Assembly: GCF_023091745.1 (NCBI RefSeq)
Contig: NC_068921.1
Location: 12,728,001 to 12,792,000, forward strand
DNA: 64,000 bases
Direction: 5' to 3'
Source: Budorcas taxicolor
Taxonomy: Eukaryota > Chordata > Mammalia > Artiodactyla > Bovidae
The translations under genes were made by a program, and so were the position numbers. The first letter of the stretch is position 1. Each line of letters begins with the position of its first letter. This document shows positions 21,654-32,566 of this stretch, piece after piece. The notes under the pieces are model-generated. The model was not told where the DNA came from, did no database searches, and saw only the letters and a program-made list of their open reading frames with translations.

Positions 21654-21878
21654 CAGTAGTGTTCAGCCAGGAGTGTCTTGGATTCTCGGGGACATTTCAG
21701 AATGTCTGGGGACCTTTTTGGTCGTCACAACATGGGGAGAGCAGGGCTTTGGTGCTACTGATGTATAGAGGGTCCAACCTGGGATGGCTGCTAAAGATCC
21801 ACAAGGCACAGAGCAGCCCCCATGACTAAGCATTCTCCAGTCTCCAATGTCAATAATGCCGATCTCGAGAAGCCCTGG
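21654..21878 (+). mobile_element. MER5A (hAT-Charlie DNA transposon)
   Basis: Near full length. Order of segments: GGGGACATTTCAGAATGTCT, TTTTTGGTCGTCACAAC, GGTGCTACTG, GCTGCTAAAGATCC, GCACAGAGCAGCCCCCATGA, and the end AATGTCAATAATGCCGA. Non-autonomous and immobile; it predates the placental radiation. Confidence 0.92.
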
Positions 21879-22347
21879 GATAAATGAGGGCAAAGCAATG
21901 TTCTCATATATTCTGCAGTATAAGAAATGAGAAATTTTCATGGAGCATCTATTGTGCATGTAAATGGTATGATGTTTTATGAGAGACTCTATGAGAAATA
22001 AGTCATATTCACTAACATCAGGAAGTTTCTAATTTACTTGGACATAGTACATATGCTTTGAAAAGTTGTGTGATTTGCTACAGCAATAACTCATTTGCAA
22101 GGGAGATTGGTATTTCTATTAGTTTGCTAGGGCTGTGATAAGAGAGTACCACAGTCTGTGTGACTTAACAGAGATTTATTTTCTCACAGGTTTTGGAGAC
22201 TAGAAGTCCCAGATCAAAGTGTCAGCAGGGCTGATTTCTTCTGAGGCCTCTCTTCTTGGCTCTATAGAGCTGACTTCTCCCAGTGTCTTGAGATGGTCTT
22301 CCCTCAGCAGCTATGTCCTAATCGCCTCTTCTTTTAAGGACACCAGT

Positions 22348-22561
22348 TGTCTAACCAACAAGGACCACTGTGGAGCACATGGAACTCTGCCCCATGTTAT
22401 GGGGCAGCCTGGTGGGAGGGGAGTTTGGGGAGAATGGATACATGTGTATGTATGAGTCTCTTTGCTGTCCACCTAAAATGATCACAACAATGTTATTCAG
22501 CTGTACTCCAATATAAAATTAAAAATTAACATAGATGTTAAAGGATAAAAAAAATTGAATA
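22348..22561 (+). mobile_element. L1 3' end inserted into MLT1
   Basis: Terminal L1 3' UTR, with CCAACAAGGACCACTG, GGGAGGGGAGTTTGGGGAGA and the A-rich end. Flanking duplications AAGGACACCAGT (22336-22347) and AAGGGCACCAGT (22562-22573) differ at one position. Confidence 0.93.
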
Positions 22562-22584
22562 AAGGGCACCAGTCCTATTGGATT

Positions 22585-22707
22585 GTGCTTAGTCGCTCAG
22601 TTGTGTCTGACTCTTTGCGACCTACTTACTAGACTGTAGCCTGCCAGGCTCCTCTGTCCATGGGGATTTTCCAGGCAAGAATACTGGAGTCGGTTGCCAT
22701 GCCCTCT
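22585..22707 (-). mobile_element. Bov-A SINE beside the L1, perfect TSD
   Basis: A perfect 12-bp duplication TCCTATTGGATT lies at 22573-22584 and 22708-22719. The SINE is 123 bp, minus strand, without its tRNA-like head. It landed in MLT1 sequence directly beside the L1 insertion's right TSD. Confidence 0.96.
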
Positions 22708-22851
22708 TCCTATTGGATTAAGGCCTAGTTATCTAATTTTAATGTAATGACCTCCTTAAAGACCTTATCCCTGAATACAGTCATATGCTGATTTATGCTA
22801 GGGCTTAGGGCCTCAACACATGGGAGGAGACACCATTTCAGTCCAAACCAG

Positions 22852-23970
22852 AATTATTTGTTATAACTTGATAACCAGGGGTAGCAATATAAGAAGCAGC
22901 ATAGGAATGTGTTCCAAAGTATTAGAAAAGGACTGGTGCACTTTAAGAAAAGGAAAATGGGCCTAACACAAATTAAAAAATTTTTTTGAGTCTTCAAGTA
23001 GGAAATGTTGTTGATCTGAAGAGGGATGGTATTTGAGGAAATTCTCTGGGATGAAGGCCAGATTACTTCCTACCCCAACTCATTCGTTTAATATATTAAT
23101 AGATGCATTGAGCTCCTGTTAGGTAGTACCTGGATTATGTTACTCTTCTAGATAAATAAAGATTCTTGCCTTCGGGATGCTCACAGGCACATTTGCATGT
23201 GTTTGTGGGTGTCAGTGCAGTGGAGAGAGTGGGTGGAGGATAAGGCAAGAAGACATAGAAAACAGACTTTAAATACTCTAATATTTGCGTGGTCCTGTGA
23301 GCAGGGTGATGGCTTCTGACTAGGGTGGTGGTGGGGTAGAAATAAAGCTTAGAACTTGGGAAACTGGTGGCTGACAGCTGGCGTCCATTATGATTGCCCA
23401 ACTGGCTGCTCAGTACTTTGAATGTCATCCCCAGGTTGTTGGGGAAGGTGGCCGAGGAGGAAAAGTGTGGGCTGGATCTTGTGAATCAGTAGGACTTGCC
23501 TTGCTGGGGGGTGCGGTGTGGAGTAGTAGGAAGGCTGAGGATTATGACTAGAGAGAACAGCATGGAGTCAGTCAGGAAAAGACCAGACTGGGGGCAACAG
23601 GAAGTCAAGAAGAACATCTGTCTTGCTACCAATTCTGTTCTCAGGGCTACCATCTGATGCATAATAGGTTTTCAATAAATATTGATTGAATGAATACATG
23701 AATGAAAGAACACAGCACATTTGGAAAAGGGTAAACAGTGGTGAAAGCAGGGTTTGGAGAGAAAGTTTGACCGTGTGTCAAGGCTTCCCAGGTCATGGGG
23801 AAAAAATCAAAGACACAGACTCCAGCACGCCAGAGAATTTTCAGGGGGAGGTGAGAGAGGAAATATCTGGGAATGGGATGGGAAGGAGAGACCACGTGTT
23901 GCCTTACTCATGAATCACTCCGAAAGTGTCCTTTTAGGACACTTCAATGGCTCTGAGTTCTTATTCCACT
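22852..23970. other. mixed unique and L2-like sequence
   Basis: 23075-23200 resembles antisense L2 ('CATTGAGCTCCTGTTAGGTA...'). 23270-23560 also looks L2-like (GACTAGGGTGGTGGTGGGG). 23640-23712 (CAATAAATATTGATTGAATG) resembles a plus-strand L2 3' terminus. Borders are indistinct. Confidence 0.5.
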
Positions 23971-24170
23971 CAGTTCAGTTCAGTTGTTCAGTCACGTCCG
24001 ACTCTTTGTGACCCAATGGACTGTAGCACCCCAGGCCTCCCTGTCCATCGCCAACTCCCAGAGTTTACCCAAACTCATGTCCATTGAGTCAGTGATGCCA
24101 TGCAACCATCTCATCCTCTGTTGTCCCCTTCTCCTCCTGCCCTCAATCTTTCCCAGCATCAGGGTCTTTT
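23971..24170 (-). mobile_element. BovB LINE 3' fragment
   Basis: About 200 bp with the 3' end at the left. It encodes only the last ~65 residues (minus frame 23992-24207). No clear duplication was found. Confidence 0.94.
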
Positions 24171-24194
24171 CATTAGTCACAAACTGTGGCTGTA

Positions 24195-24367
24195 TAGTCT
24201 TGGTCATTGTAATGACCTGAGTCTTCTAATTTTCTGAGTCTCGGTTTTCTCATCTGTAAAATTGAAATAACAACTATCTCATCAATGGAGGATTAAGTTA
24301 TTTAAAACCTATGAAGCATCACAGTAATGGCACATTGTAAGTGTTCAATGGAATAATAATTATTTTT
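24195..24367 (+). mobile_element. MIR SINE
   Basis: TCTCGGTTTTCTCATCTGTA, AATAACAACTATCTCATC and GTAAGTGTTCAATGGAATAA in MIR order. Confidence 0.8.
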
Positions 24368-25202
24368 AGATCAGAATATCTTTCAAAGGAGTAGATAATT
24401 TTTAAGATATTCTTCAAATTAATTCATCATCTGTCTACTGGTGTTTGAAATTTCATAAAGAAGAAACCTACTGCTCTACAAGTTGAGTTAAACAACTTCA
24501 AATACAAATATAAATACAAGTAACAGTGGCTTCAAATATAAACATCCAGCTGAGGTGCCCCTGGAGGTGTGAATAAACTTCAGGAAAGGTGCAAACTGGA
24601 CAATCCACAAGTGTGATTGACTGGTTACAGGATCTTGCTGGTCTGGTAGGGAGATGGTGAAAGAAGTAAAAGGTTTCTGGGTGCTTACCTCACCAGGAAG
24701 GTAAGTGAGAAGTTAAGCAGGTCTGGAAAGGGGACAGGAAAGAAGCTGGGGACCAGAGGCAAGTCGCTGATTTCATATCTTTCACTTAGAGCCTTAAGGT
24801 CTTACAGAACACAGATTTTTTTTTCTCATGTAGATGCAGGTGAAGTTGCTGTGGCCTCAAGGATTCATGAAGACTTCTCCAACAGAGATGGTGTGGGCCA
24901 TTGACGTGCGGGTCCCAATGATTCAGTGAGCTTTCTGAGGAAGGAGAAAGCCCAGGGGCAGGGATATTTAGGGAAACCTTCCTAAAGGCGTATGTGGGAG
25001 CTGGGCCTGGGGGACTAGAGGAGTTTGAATGGGAGGAGAGTGTTAGAAGAGATAATGAGGTTTGGGTCCTAACTGATGGTCTTGCTCAAAGGATCCAGAG
25101 TCATGAATCTTGTCTGGATGTTGAACTCTTTCTTCTGATGAGAGTCCTGATGGAACTTGGCTTAAGGAAAGATGGCAAATAGGAAATTGAAAAAATGAAG
25201 AT
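24368..25202. other. unique sequence, partly L2-like
   Basis: 24930-25080 has weak L2 character (GGAGCTGGGCCTGGGGGA, then GGGAGGAGAGTG). The short frame at 24994-25182 is probably incidental. Confidence 0.4.
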
Positions 25203-26010
25203 GTATTGAGTGCAAACTATGTATCAGATCATGGCATCCAGTCCCGTCACTTCATGGCAAATAGATGGGGAAACACTGGAAAGTGTCAGACTTTATATTT
25301 TTGGGCTCCAAAATCACTGCAGATGGTGACTGCTGCCATGAAATTAAAAGACACTTACTCCTTGGAAGGAAAGTTATGACCAACCTAGACAGCATGTTAA
25401 AAAGCAGAGACATTACTTTGCCAACAAAGGTCCATGTAGTCAAGGCTATGGTTTTTCCTGTGGTCATGTATGGATGTGAGAGTTGGACGGTGAAGAAAGC
25501 TGAGCACCGAAGAATTGATGCTTTTGAACTGTGGTATTGGAGAAGACTCTTGAGAGTCCCTTGGACTGCAAGGAGATCCAGCCAGTCCATCCTAAAGATC
25601 AGTCCTGGGTGTTCATTGGAAGGACTGATGCTGAAGCTGAAACGCCAATACTTTGGCCACCTCATGCGAAGAGCTGACTCATTGGAAAAGCCCCTGATGC
25701 TGGGAGGGATTGGGGGCAGGAGGAGAAGGGGACGACAGAGGATGAGATGGCTGGATGGCATCACTGACTCGATGGACATGCATTTGGGTGAACTCCAGAA
25801 GTTGATGCTGGACAGGAAGGCCTGGCGTGCTGTGGTTCATGGGGTTGCAAAGAGTCGGACACAAGTGAGCGACTGAACTGAACTGAACTGATATGTCAGA
25901 TACTTTTCTAAGCAAGTTTTATAAGTGTTATAAAAGATAAGTTATTACAGACAAGAAGCTGGTGTGGAGGGAGGTTAAGCAGTTTTTTGCCAGAAATCAT
26001 AGCAAGACAG
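25203..26010 (-). mobile_element. MIR SINE split by BovB
   Basis: Left piece 25203-25229 and right piece 25902-26010 (GGAGGGAGGTTAAGCAG, GCCAGAAATCATAGCAAGAC) join into an antisense MIR once the BovB is removed. Confidence 0.65.
25230..25891 (+). mobile_element. BovB LINE with intact C-terminal frame
   Basis: Flanks TATGTATCAGAT (25218-25229) and TATGTCAGAT (25892-25901) look like a duplication with a 2-base indel. The frame at 25265-25876 (203 codons) runs without interruption to the natural ORF2 terminus, with one in-frame codon deletion relative to sister copies (ILKISPG where others have ILKEISPG). It lies wholly downstream of the reverse transcriptase core. Confidence 0.95.
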
Positions 26011-26199
26011 TGATGAAGCTACTTTCCTACTTGCATCCTAGTCTCAATTAATTGACTAGAATTCAACTGCTGGGGAAAAGAAAACAGAGAGAGAGAGCAT
26101 GTAAAACTTCTGCTGAATGTGATGGGGTCCAGGGCATCAAATCTGAGACCATTTAGAGTTTCTAGAAAATCCAAGAAAAATGTATATTTAAAAAATGCA

Positions 26200-26400
26200 A
26201 ATAACTGAAATATAATGCTGTATAGAAAAGGGCACCAATCACAAATATTCAGCTTGATGAGTTATGACAGAGTGAACATAGAGTGCAAACGGCACCCCGG
26301 TCAAGAAATAGGACGTTGTGAGACCCCAGAGGTGCCCCGTGCCCTCTCTCCCATCACACCCCGTTTTCTCTTCTCTCTCTCATAAACAATTTTTAATGAT
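26200..26400 (-). mobile_element. probable ancient L1M fragment
   Basis: Antisense-looking L1M 3' sequence ('AGAGTGAACATAGAGTGCAA', then 'CACCCCGGTCAAGAAATAGG'). Diverged, so limits are approximate. Flanking 26011-26199 and 26401-26696 are unrecognised. Confidence 0.5.
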
Positions 26401-27046
26401 TTTCCAACCCCCAACTGCGAAGGAAAGCACTCTACTCAGGAGGCCTCCCTGAAGGTGATGACAGACAGCTTAGTACCCTCAAGGAATAGATCGACAGATT
26501 CTTCAAAGGTCGTTAAGAAGCCCTGAAAAGCTGAGAACGGGGAAAATGGACACAGGATTGTATGCACATAGTTTTCCCCTTTGGACCTCAATGAGCAGTG
26601 AGTTGAGTTCATCGTACTCCTCTGTTTAAAACTGCTGTCATCATTGGTTCTTGTAGGGTTCTCCCTTGTTTTATTAATTCATGCTTGCTTACTCATTCCC
26701 CAGTCCCAGCTTTATTGAGACATATTTAACGAATAACTGTGTAAGCTTAAGCTGTGCCACCTGATGATTTTATGAAATGATCACAATAAGGGTAGTTAAC
26801 ACATGCATCATTTCACAGAGTTACTTTTTATTTTTGCAGTGAGAACATTTAAGATTTACTCTCTTAACAACGTCCAAGTGTACAACAGTAGTGTAAGCTA
26901 TAGTCACTATTCTGTACATTAGATTCTCAGAACATATTCATCTTGTAACTGGAAGTTTGTACTTTGACTAACATCTCCACTTTTTCCCCACCCCCAGGCT
27001 TTGGTAATAACCATCTACTCTCTGTTTCTCTGAGTGTAGCAGTTTT

Positions 27047-27162
27047 CCTTTTTTTAGCCATGCTGCATGGCATGTGGGATCTTCGTTTCCTGACCAGGGA
27101 TTGAACCTGAGCCCTCTGCAGTGGCAGTGTGGGATCTTAACCATTGGGCCACCAGGGAAGTC
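27047..27162 (-). mobile_element. CHR-type SINE nested in L1
   Basis: Minus-strand copy with GGGATTGAACCTGAGCCC and the head end CACCAGGGAAGTC. Confidence 0.9.
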
Positions 27163-27198
27163 TCAAATCTCGCTTTTTTAGATTTCATATATAAGTGA

Positions 27199-28284
27199 CT
27201 AGCTAAAGCCTTTGACTGTGTGGATCGTAACAATCTGTGGAAAGCTCTTAAAGAGATGAGAATATCAGATCATCTCTCCTGTCTCCTGAGAAACCTGTAT
27301 GTGGGTCAAGAAGCAGCAATTAGAACCCTTTATGGAACAACTGACTGGTTCAAGATTGAGAAAGGTGTATGACAGAGCTGTCTGCTGTCACCCTGTTTGT
27401 TAAACTTATATGCTGAGCACATCATGAGAAATGCTGGGCTGGATGAGTTACAAGGTAGAGTCAAGATAAGCGGGAGAAACATCAACAACCTCAGATATGC
27501 AGATAATACCACTCTAATGGCAGAAAGCAAAGAAGAACTAAAGAGCCTCTTGATGTGGGTGAAGGAGGAGAGTGAAAGAACCAGCTTAAAACTAAATATT
27601 AAAAAAATTAAGATCATGGCATTCAACGTCCATTAAGGCATGGCAAATAGAAGGGGAAAAGGTGGCCATAGCGACAGGTTTCCTCTTCTTGGGCTCTAAA
27701 ATCACTGCAGATGGTGACTGCAGTCATGAAATCAGAAGATAATTGCTTCTTGGCAGGAAAGCGATGACAAACCTAGACAGTGTGTTGAAAAGCAGAGACA
27801 TTACTCTACTGACAAAGGTCCATATAAGTCAAGTCTTCCATATAGTCAAGTCTTCCCAGTGGTCATGTATGGTTGTGGGAGCTGGACCCTAAAGAAGGCA
27901 GAACACCAGAATTGATGCCTTCGAACTGAGGTGCTGGAGAAGACTTTTGAAAGTCCCTTAGACAGCAAGGAGATCAAACCAGTCAACTGTAAGGGAAATC
28001 AGCCCTGAATACTCATGGAAAGGACTGATGCTGAAGCTGAGGCTCCAGTATTTTGGTCATTTGATGCAAAGGGCCGACTCATTGGAAAAGTCCCTGATGC
28101 TGGAAAAGATTGAGGGCAGAAGGAGAAGAGGGTGTCAGAGGATGAGATGGCTGGATGGTATCATCAATGCAATGGACTTGAACTTGAGCAAACCTCTAGA
28201 GATGGTGAGGGACAGGGAGGCTTGGTGTGCTGCAGTCCATGGGCTTACAAAGAGTCGGACACAACTGGGTGACTGAACAACAAC
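27199..28284 (+). mobile_element. older BovB LINE, catalytic box mutated
   Basis: A perfect 10-bp duplication ATATAAGTGA flanks it at 27189-27198 and 28285-28294. The tail is GACTGAACAACAAC. It spans the late reverse transcriptase core to the C-terminus. The catalytic box reads YADN (frame 27397-27636), so the second aspartate is lost. A local 17-18 bp tandem duplication lies at 27820-27854. Frames are interrupted repeatedly. Confidence 0.95.
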
Positions 28285-29397
28285 ATATAAGTGATATCAT
28301 AAGATGCTTGTTTCTCCCTGTCTGATCTGTTTTGCTTTGCAGAATAACCCTGAAGACTCAGTCATGTTGTCACAAATGATAGGATTCTATTCCTTTTTAT
28401 GGCTGAATATTATTCCATTATATACATATATATCTATCTTGCATCTTTTTTATCCATTCATCTATCAATAGACACATAGATTGTTTCCATACCTTGGCTG
28501 CAGTGAACGTGGGGATGCAGATTTCTCTTCAAGATTCTGATTTTGTTTCCTTCAAATATATACCCAGGAGTGGGATTGCTTTACTCATCTCTTCTTGTTC
28601 GCATTCTCCAATCTCCTTTCTTTCTCCATATGAAACTATTCTAATGTTTCTATCTTTTCGTTTGTAAGTGTTCTTGCAATATATTTATTGTTTTCTTGTC
28701 AACTTGTAATTTAAACAACCTTTTATTATTGGGGATTTTGAACATACCCTAAAAGAAATAGAACAGTAAATGAACTTCCTGTACCCATTTTTCAGCCTCA
28801 ACTACCATTAGCCTGTGGCCAAGCCCATCCCATCTACAGCCCACCCACTTCCTTCCTTTCAGACGTTGGATCATCTCATCCAGAAATATTTCAGTGTGTG
28901 GCTGTACAAGATAACATAACCACAAAATCCTTATCAATAGCTTTAAAAGGAAATATGTCCTGAATGTCATTAAACAGTGCTCAAATTTCCAATCCTCTCA
29001 TAAATGTCATTTCTTTCCATAATTTGTTTGCACGAATCAAAACACAGCTAAGGCTCATACATGGTGACTGACTGATATTTCTTTAAGTCTCTTTTAAGTA
29101 ATAAATTTCCCACTGAATCTGTGTTTATTTTTTCCTCCCTTTCAATTTATTGCTTGAAGAACACAAGCTGTTTTTCCCATAAAGATTTACCACAGTGTGA
29201 TTCATCTCTATGCTTCTTTTAAGTAGATAGCTGAATGTAGACACTTGATCAGATGCATATATAATTTTTTTTTGACAAGACTATTTCACAGTTTGTCTTG
29301 TGATTTTCCCATCAGCATCTCAGATTTGGTTTTCTCTTTTGTGTGTGTGTAATATTAGCAGCCCCTGGTAACCAAAACCTAGGATCTCATTAGTTTA

Positions 29398-30472
29398 TTA
29401 GTGTATTTGTTATCTTTTGGTTTGTAACACTATTGTCACAAACTTCAGTTCAGTTCAGTTCAGTCGCTCAGTCATGTCCGACTCTTTGCAACCCATGAAT
29501 CACAGGACGCCAGGCCTCCCTGTCCAGCACCATCTCCCAGAGTTCACTCAGACTCAAGTTCATCGAGTCCGTGATGCCATCCAGCCATCTCATCCTCTGT
29601 CGTCCCCTTCTCCTCCTGCCCCCAATCCCTCCCAGCATCAGGGTCTTTTCCAATGAGTCAACTCTTCACATGAGGTGGCCAAAGTACTAGAGTTTCAGCT
29701 TTAGCATCATTCCTTCCAAAGAAATCTCAAGGCTGATCTCCTTCAGAATGGATTGGTTAGATCTCCTTGCAGTCCAAGGGACTCTCAAGAGTCTTCTCCA
29801 ATACCACAGTTCAAAAGCATCAATTCTTTGGCGCTCGGCCTTCTTCACAGTCCAACTCTCACATCCATACATGACCACAGGAAAAACCATAGCCTTGACT
29901 AGACGGACCTTAGTCGGCAAAGTAATGTCTCTGCTTTTGAAGATGCTAACTAGTGGCTTGCAAAAAAAAAAAAAAAAATGCAACCCACATTAATTATCTC
30001 ATGGTGATGGGTCAGAGGTCCTGGCACAAGTTAGTTGAGACCTTGACTTCAGGATCTCTCAGTAGGCTGCAAAAAAGGTGTTGACCAGGCCTAGAGTGTG
30101 GTCTGAGGTCTCCTGACTGGAGGAGAATCTGCTGCCAAGCCTAGTGGCTGCTGGCAGGGTTCAAGTCTTTGGGTGAGTCTGACAGAATCTCAGTTCCTTG
30201 TTAGTTGTGGTCAGAGCCTGCCATTGGACCTCTTTAGATAGCAGCTTACCTCCTCAAAGCCAGCCAAGAGAGACAGTCTGTACAGAGACTGCTGGAAAGG
30301 TGGAAGGACAGTCATACGTAATGTAATCATGGAAGAGACATCCCATCACCTTTACCGTATTCTATTGATTTGGCACAAATCCTGGTCCCATCGGTTTAAG
30401 GGAATGAGATGACACGAGGGCATGAACACCAGTGATAAACGGGGGTCATCTAGGAGTCTGCCACAATGTCGT
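29398..30472 (-). mobile_element. MLT1-type MaLR LTR, split by BovB
   Basis: Left stub 29398-29441 (TTTGTTATCTTTTGGTTTGT) and right body about 29946-30472 (AGTGGCTTGC, ATTATCTCATGGTGATGGGT, GAAGAGACATCCCATCACC, TTTACCGTATTCTATTGATT). It lies inside the L1M and itself holds a BovB. Confidence 0.82.
29442..29945 (-). mobile_element. BovB LINE 3' fragment nested in MLT1
   Basis: Tail GTTCA repeats at the left; the minus frame 29687-29983 encodes part of the C-terminal region. The flanks share at most 3 bp (AAC), so a normal duplication is not visible. Confidence 0.95.
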
Positions 30473-30609
30473 GTTATAAGATGGTGATCTTCTAATTCTA
30501 GCATTCGTTATTAGCTGGAGCACTTCTATAACAAAAGCTCCAGTGATAAATTATTTGGTTATTCACAGTATAACTCATAGAGGAAGGCCAGGATAAATTC
30601 TTGATTCCT

Positions 30610-31180
30610 TCTTTTTGTTTATGAGGTTTACGTATCAGTTATGTATATACTGTAGTGTACATTTACTTCTTAGCCTCTGCATATTGAATATTATTCCAGA
30701 GTATGATTTACCCATTTGATGTTTATATATATTTTAAACCAAATGGTTATTTGTTTGTTTTTTTTTAAAGTTTTTTGATGTGGAACACTTAAAAAATCTT
30801 TATTGAATTTGTTGCAATATTGCTTCTCTTTCACGTTTTAGTTTTTTTGGCCACAAGGCACGTGGGATCTTAGTGGCCTGACCAGGGGTTGAACTCGCAC
30901 CTCCTGAATTGGAAGGTGAAGTCTCAACCATGGAAGAGCTAGGGCAGTCCATGTGCATTTTATCAATCTGTTCACTCAGTGGACACCAAGACTGCTTCTA
31001 AATCTTTGGCATGGTGGCCGTTCTCACGAAGTTCTCCTTAGGATCCTTGTACCTCAGTGGAACTGCCGGATAGCAGGGTGTCAGAAAGGAGTGTTCGCTT
31101 AAGTAGTGCCAGCTGTTCTCCAGAGTGGCTACACAAAGCTCTCTCTCAGGGAAATAATTTATTACCATATGTAGCCAGCT
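30610..31180 (-). mobile_element. ancient L1, split by CHR
   Basis: Pieces 30610-30770 (TTGAATATTATTCCAGAG) and 30951-31180 (TCTTTGGCATGGTGGCC, GCCAGCTGTTCTCCAGAGTG) are compatible with antisense L1 ORF2, strongly decayed. Confidence 0.55.
30771..30950 (-). mobile_element. CHR-1-like SINE
   Basis: Minus-strand 3' part (TTATTGAATTTGTTGCAATA) and head (GGCACGTGGGATCTTAG, TTGGAAGGTGAAGTCTCAAC). The very 5' end is decayed. Confidence 0.88.
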
Positions 31181-31244
31181 TCATGCCGGGAGGAAACACC
31201 CTAATCTCCTTATGGACTTTATGCTCTTCACAAAACAGAACTAG

Positions 31245-31470
31245 GGCTTCCCAGGTGGTGCTAGTGGTAAAGAACCCACCTGCCAATGCAGGAGACAAAA
31301 GACTCAGGCTGGCCCTGGGTCAGGAAGAGCCCCTGGAGGAAGGCATGGCAACCTGCTCCAGTATTCTAACCCTCTCCAATATTCTTGCCTGGAGAATCCC
31401 ATGGATGGAGGGGCCTGGTGGGCTATAGTCCAGAGAGTAGCAAACAATCAGACATGACTGAAGCAAGTTA
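31245..31470 (+). mobile_element. Bov-tA/Bov-A2 SINE
   Basis: Full length, with a partial internal duplication: CCAGTATTCT at 31358 recurs as CCAATATTCTTGCCTGG near 31376. Confidence 0.93.
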
Positions 31471-32084
31471 GCACGTGTGCCTGCAAGCTGGACTGTCTTG
31501 AGGAGGTTCTCAAGAACCACTTCTATCAGAAGCATCCGAGTTAGCCCACATCTCCAGAGCCAAAGCTGTGCCAGCTGGTGGAATCTGAGAGCCAGAATCT
31601 TACACAAGCATCTTCCAGCCTAGTCGTCTGGTAAACTATCCAAATTCTGTTCCAGACCTCAGAAATGAGGGAGGGGAGGAAGAAAGAAGGGGCAAGAAAA
31701 GGGCTGGAGAAAAGGCCGGAGAAGTGACTTCGCTTATTCAGGAAGGGGCGTTAGGAGGAATCTTGACTTATTCACTCACTCATCTTCTGCTTTACAGACA
31801 TGAGAACTGAGACCAGAGGGGATATCATCTCTTCGAGTTTCATTTTGGGCGTGTACAACTGTGAGGCTAGTCAGCTGGTCCCCAGGTGAGATCTGGGAGG
31901 GAGGCGGGGGAGCCTCAGAGGTGAGGAGGTGGCTGAGGACTGAAGCAGCTTGGGTTGAGTTAATGTTCAGGAGCCGACACAGGAGGTGACAAGTGAAGTG
32001 GGGAGGGTCCGCCTACTGAGATCTCACAGCGACTGTGGACCTTTCTAAACACTCAGGGAGGAGTTGATTTTGTCTTCACCATAC
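31471..32084. other. unique sequence, purine-rich in part
   Basis: 31660-31720 is a G/A-rich tract. No family or exon was recognised. Confidence 0.4.
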
Positions 32085-32236
32085 TTCCTCTGAAGTGGGA
32101 GTTACCATTCTTCTTTTAGAGGTGTGAGACAAGGCTTGGAGGTTTGAAAGAACTTCCCCAATGTCTTGCAATTAGAAAGTGTCAGACGGCCATTCAAATT
32201 TAGGTCTGTGGATGCCACGATCTTTGCTCTTAACAT
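32085..32236 (-). mobile_element. MIR SINE
   Basis: Antisense MIR order: GGAGTTACCATTCTTC, AGAACTTCCCCAATGTCTTG, CATTCAAATTTAGGTCTGTG, TTTGCTCTTAAC. Confidence 0.75.
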
Positions 32237-32566
32237 ACATAGACACAGAGCCAAAGAGAGGGCCAAGGAGAGTGCGGTTAATAGGGCCTAATGCTGAAGC
32301 AAGGTCAAGGAGAGTGAGGAGAGGAAGTGGTTTCAGAAATTGTAGTCTTAGGTGGAAAAAGTCATTCACCAGTTTCCTTAAGCTGTTACTGCTTCAGGTG
32401 GGGAGGGGGTGATGAAAGGTCATCTCTGCTCATTTGGGGAGCCTTGAAGAAAAGTTGAAATACTGAAATTATTTGGAACCACAGGTAAGTAGAAATACAT
32501 AGTTGGATCTTGAAGCCTTAAATTAGATGCAGTTTTAAAAAGAATTTTTCCTCACTTGATTGTGAT
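32237..32566. other. unique sequence
   Basis: Nothing recognised. It leads into the first of two diverged direct repeats. Confidence 0.4.

Larger units (their letters stand above)
22115..22851 (-). mobile_element. MLT1-type MaLR LTR, split by L1 and a SINE
   Basis: Left part 22115-22347 (TTAGTTTGCTAGGGCTGTG, CTTCTGAGGCCTCTCTTCTT) and right part 22708-22851 (AATGACCTCCTTAAAGACC, GGCCTCAACACATGGGAGG) form one minus-strand LTR of the mammalian apparent LTR retrotransposons. Two later insertions lie inside it. Confidence 0.88.
26697..28585 (-). mobile_element. older L1, cut by CHR and BovB
   Basis: L1 pieces at 26697-27046, 27163-27198 and 28285-28585 read in order on the minus strand: CCCAGCTTTATTGAGACATA, ATTTACTCTCTTAACAACG, ATTTCATATATAAGTGA, ACCCAGGAGTGGGATTGCTT. 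Both insertions are younger than this L1. Confidence 0.88.
28720..30600 (-). mobile_element. ancient L1M, split by an MLT1 LTR
   Basis: Left piece about 28720-29397 (GAACAGTAAATGAACTTCC, CAGAAATATTTCAGTGTGTG, AGCAGCCCCTGGTAACC) and right piece about 30473-30600 (AAGATGGTGATCTTCTAATT, TTATTAGCTGGAGCACTTC). I matched it from memory of L1M 3' consensus order, so the subfamily is not assigned. Confidence 0.68.
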
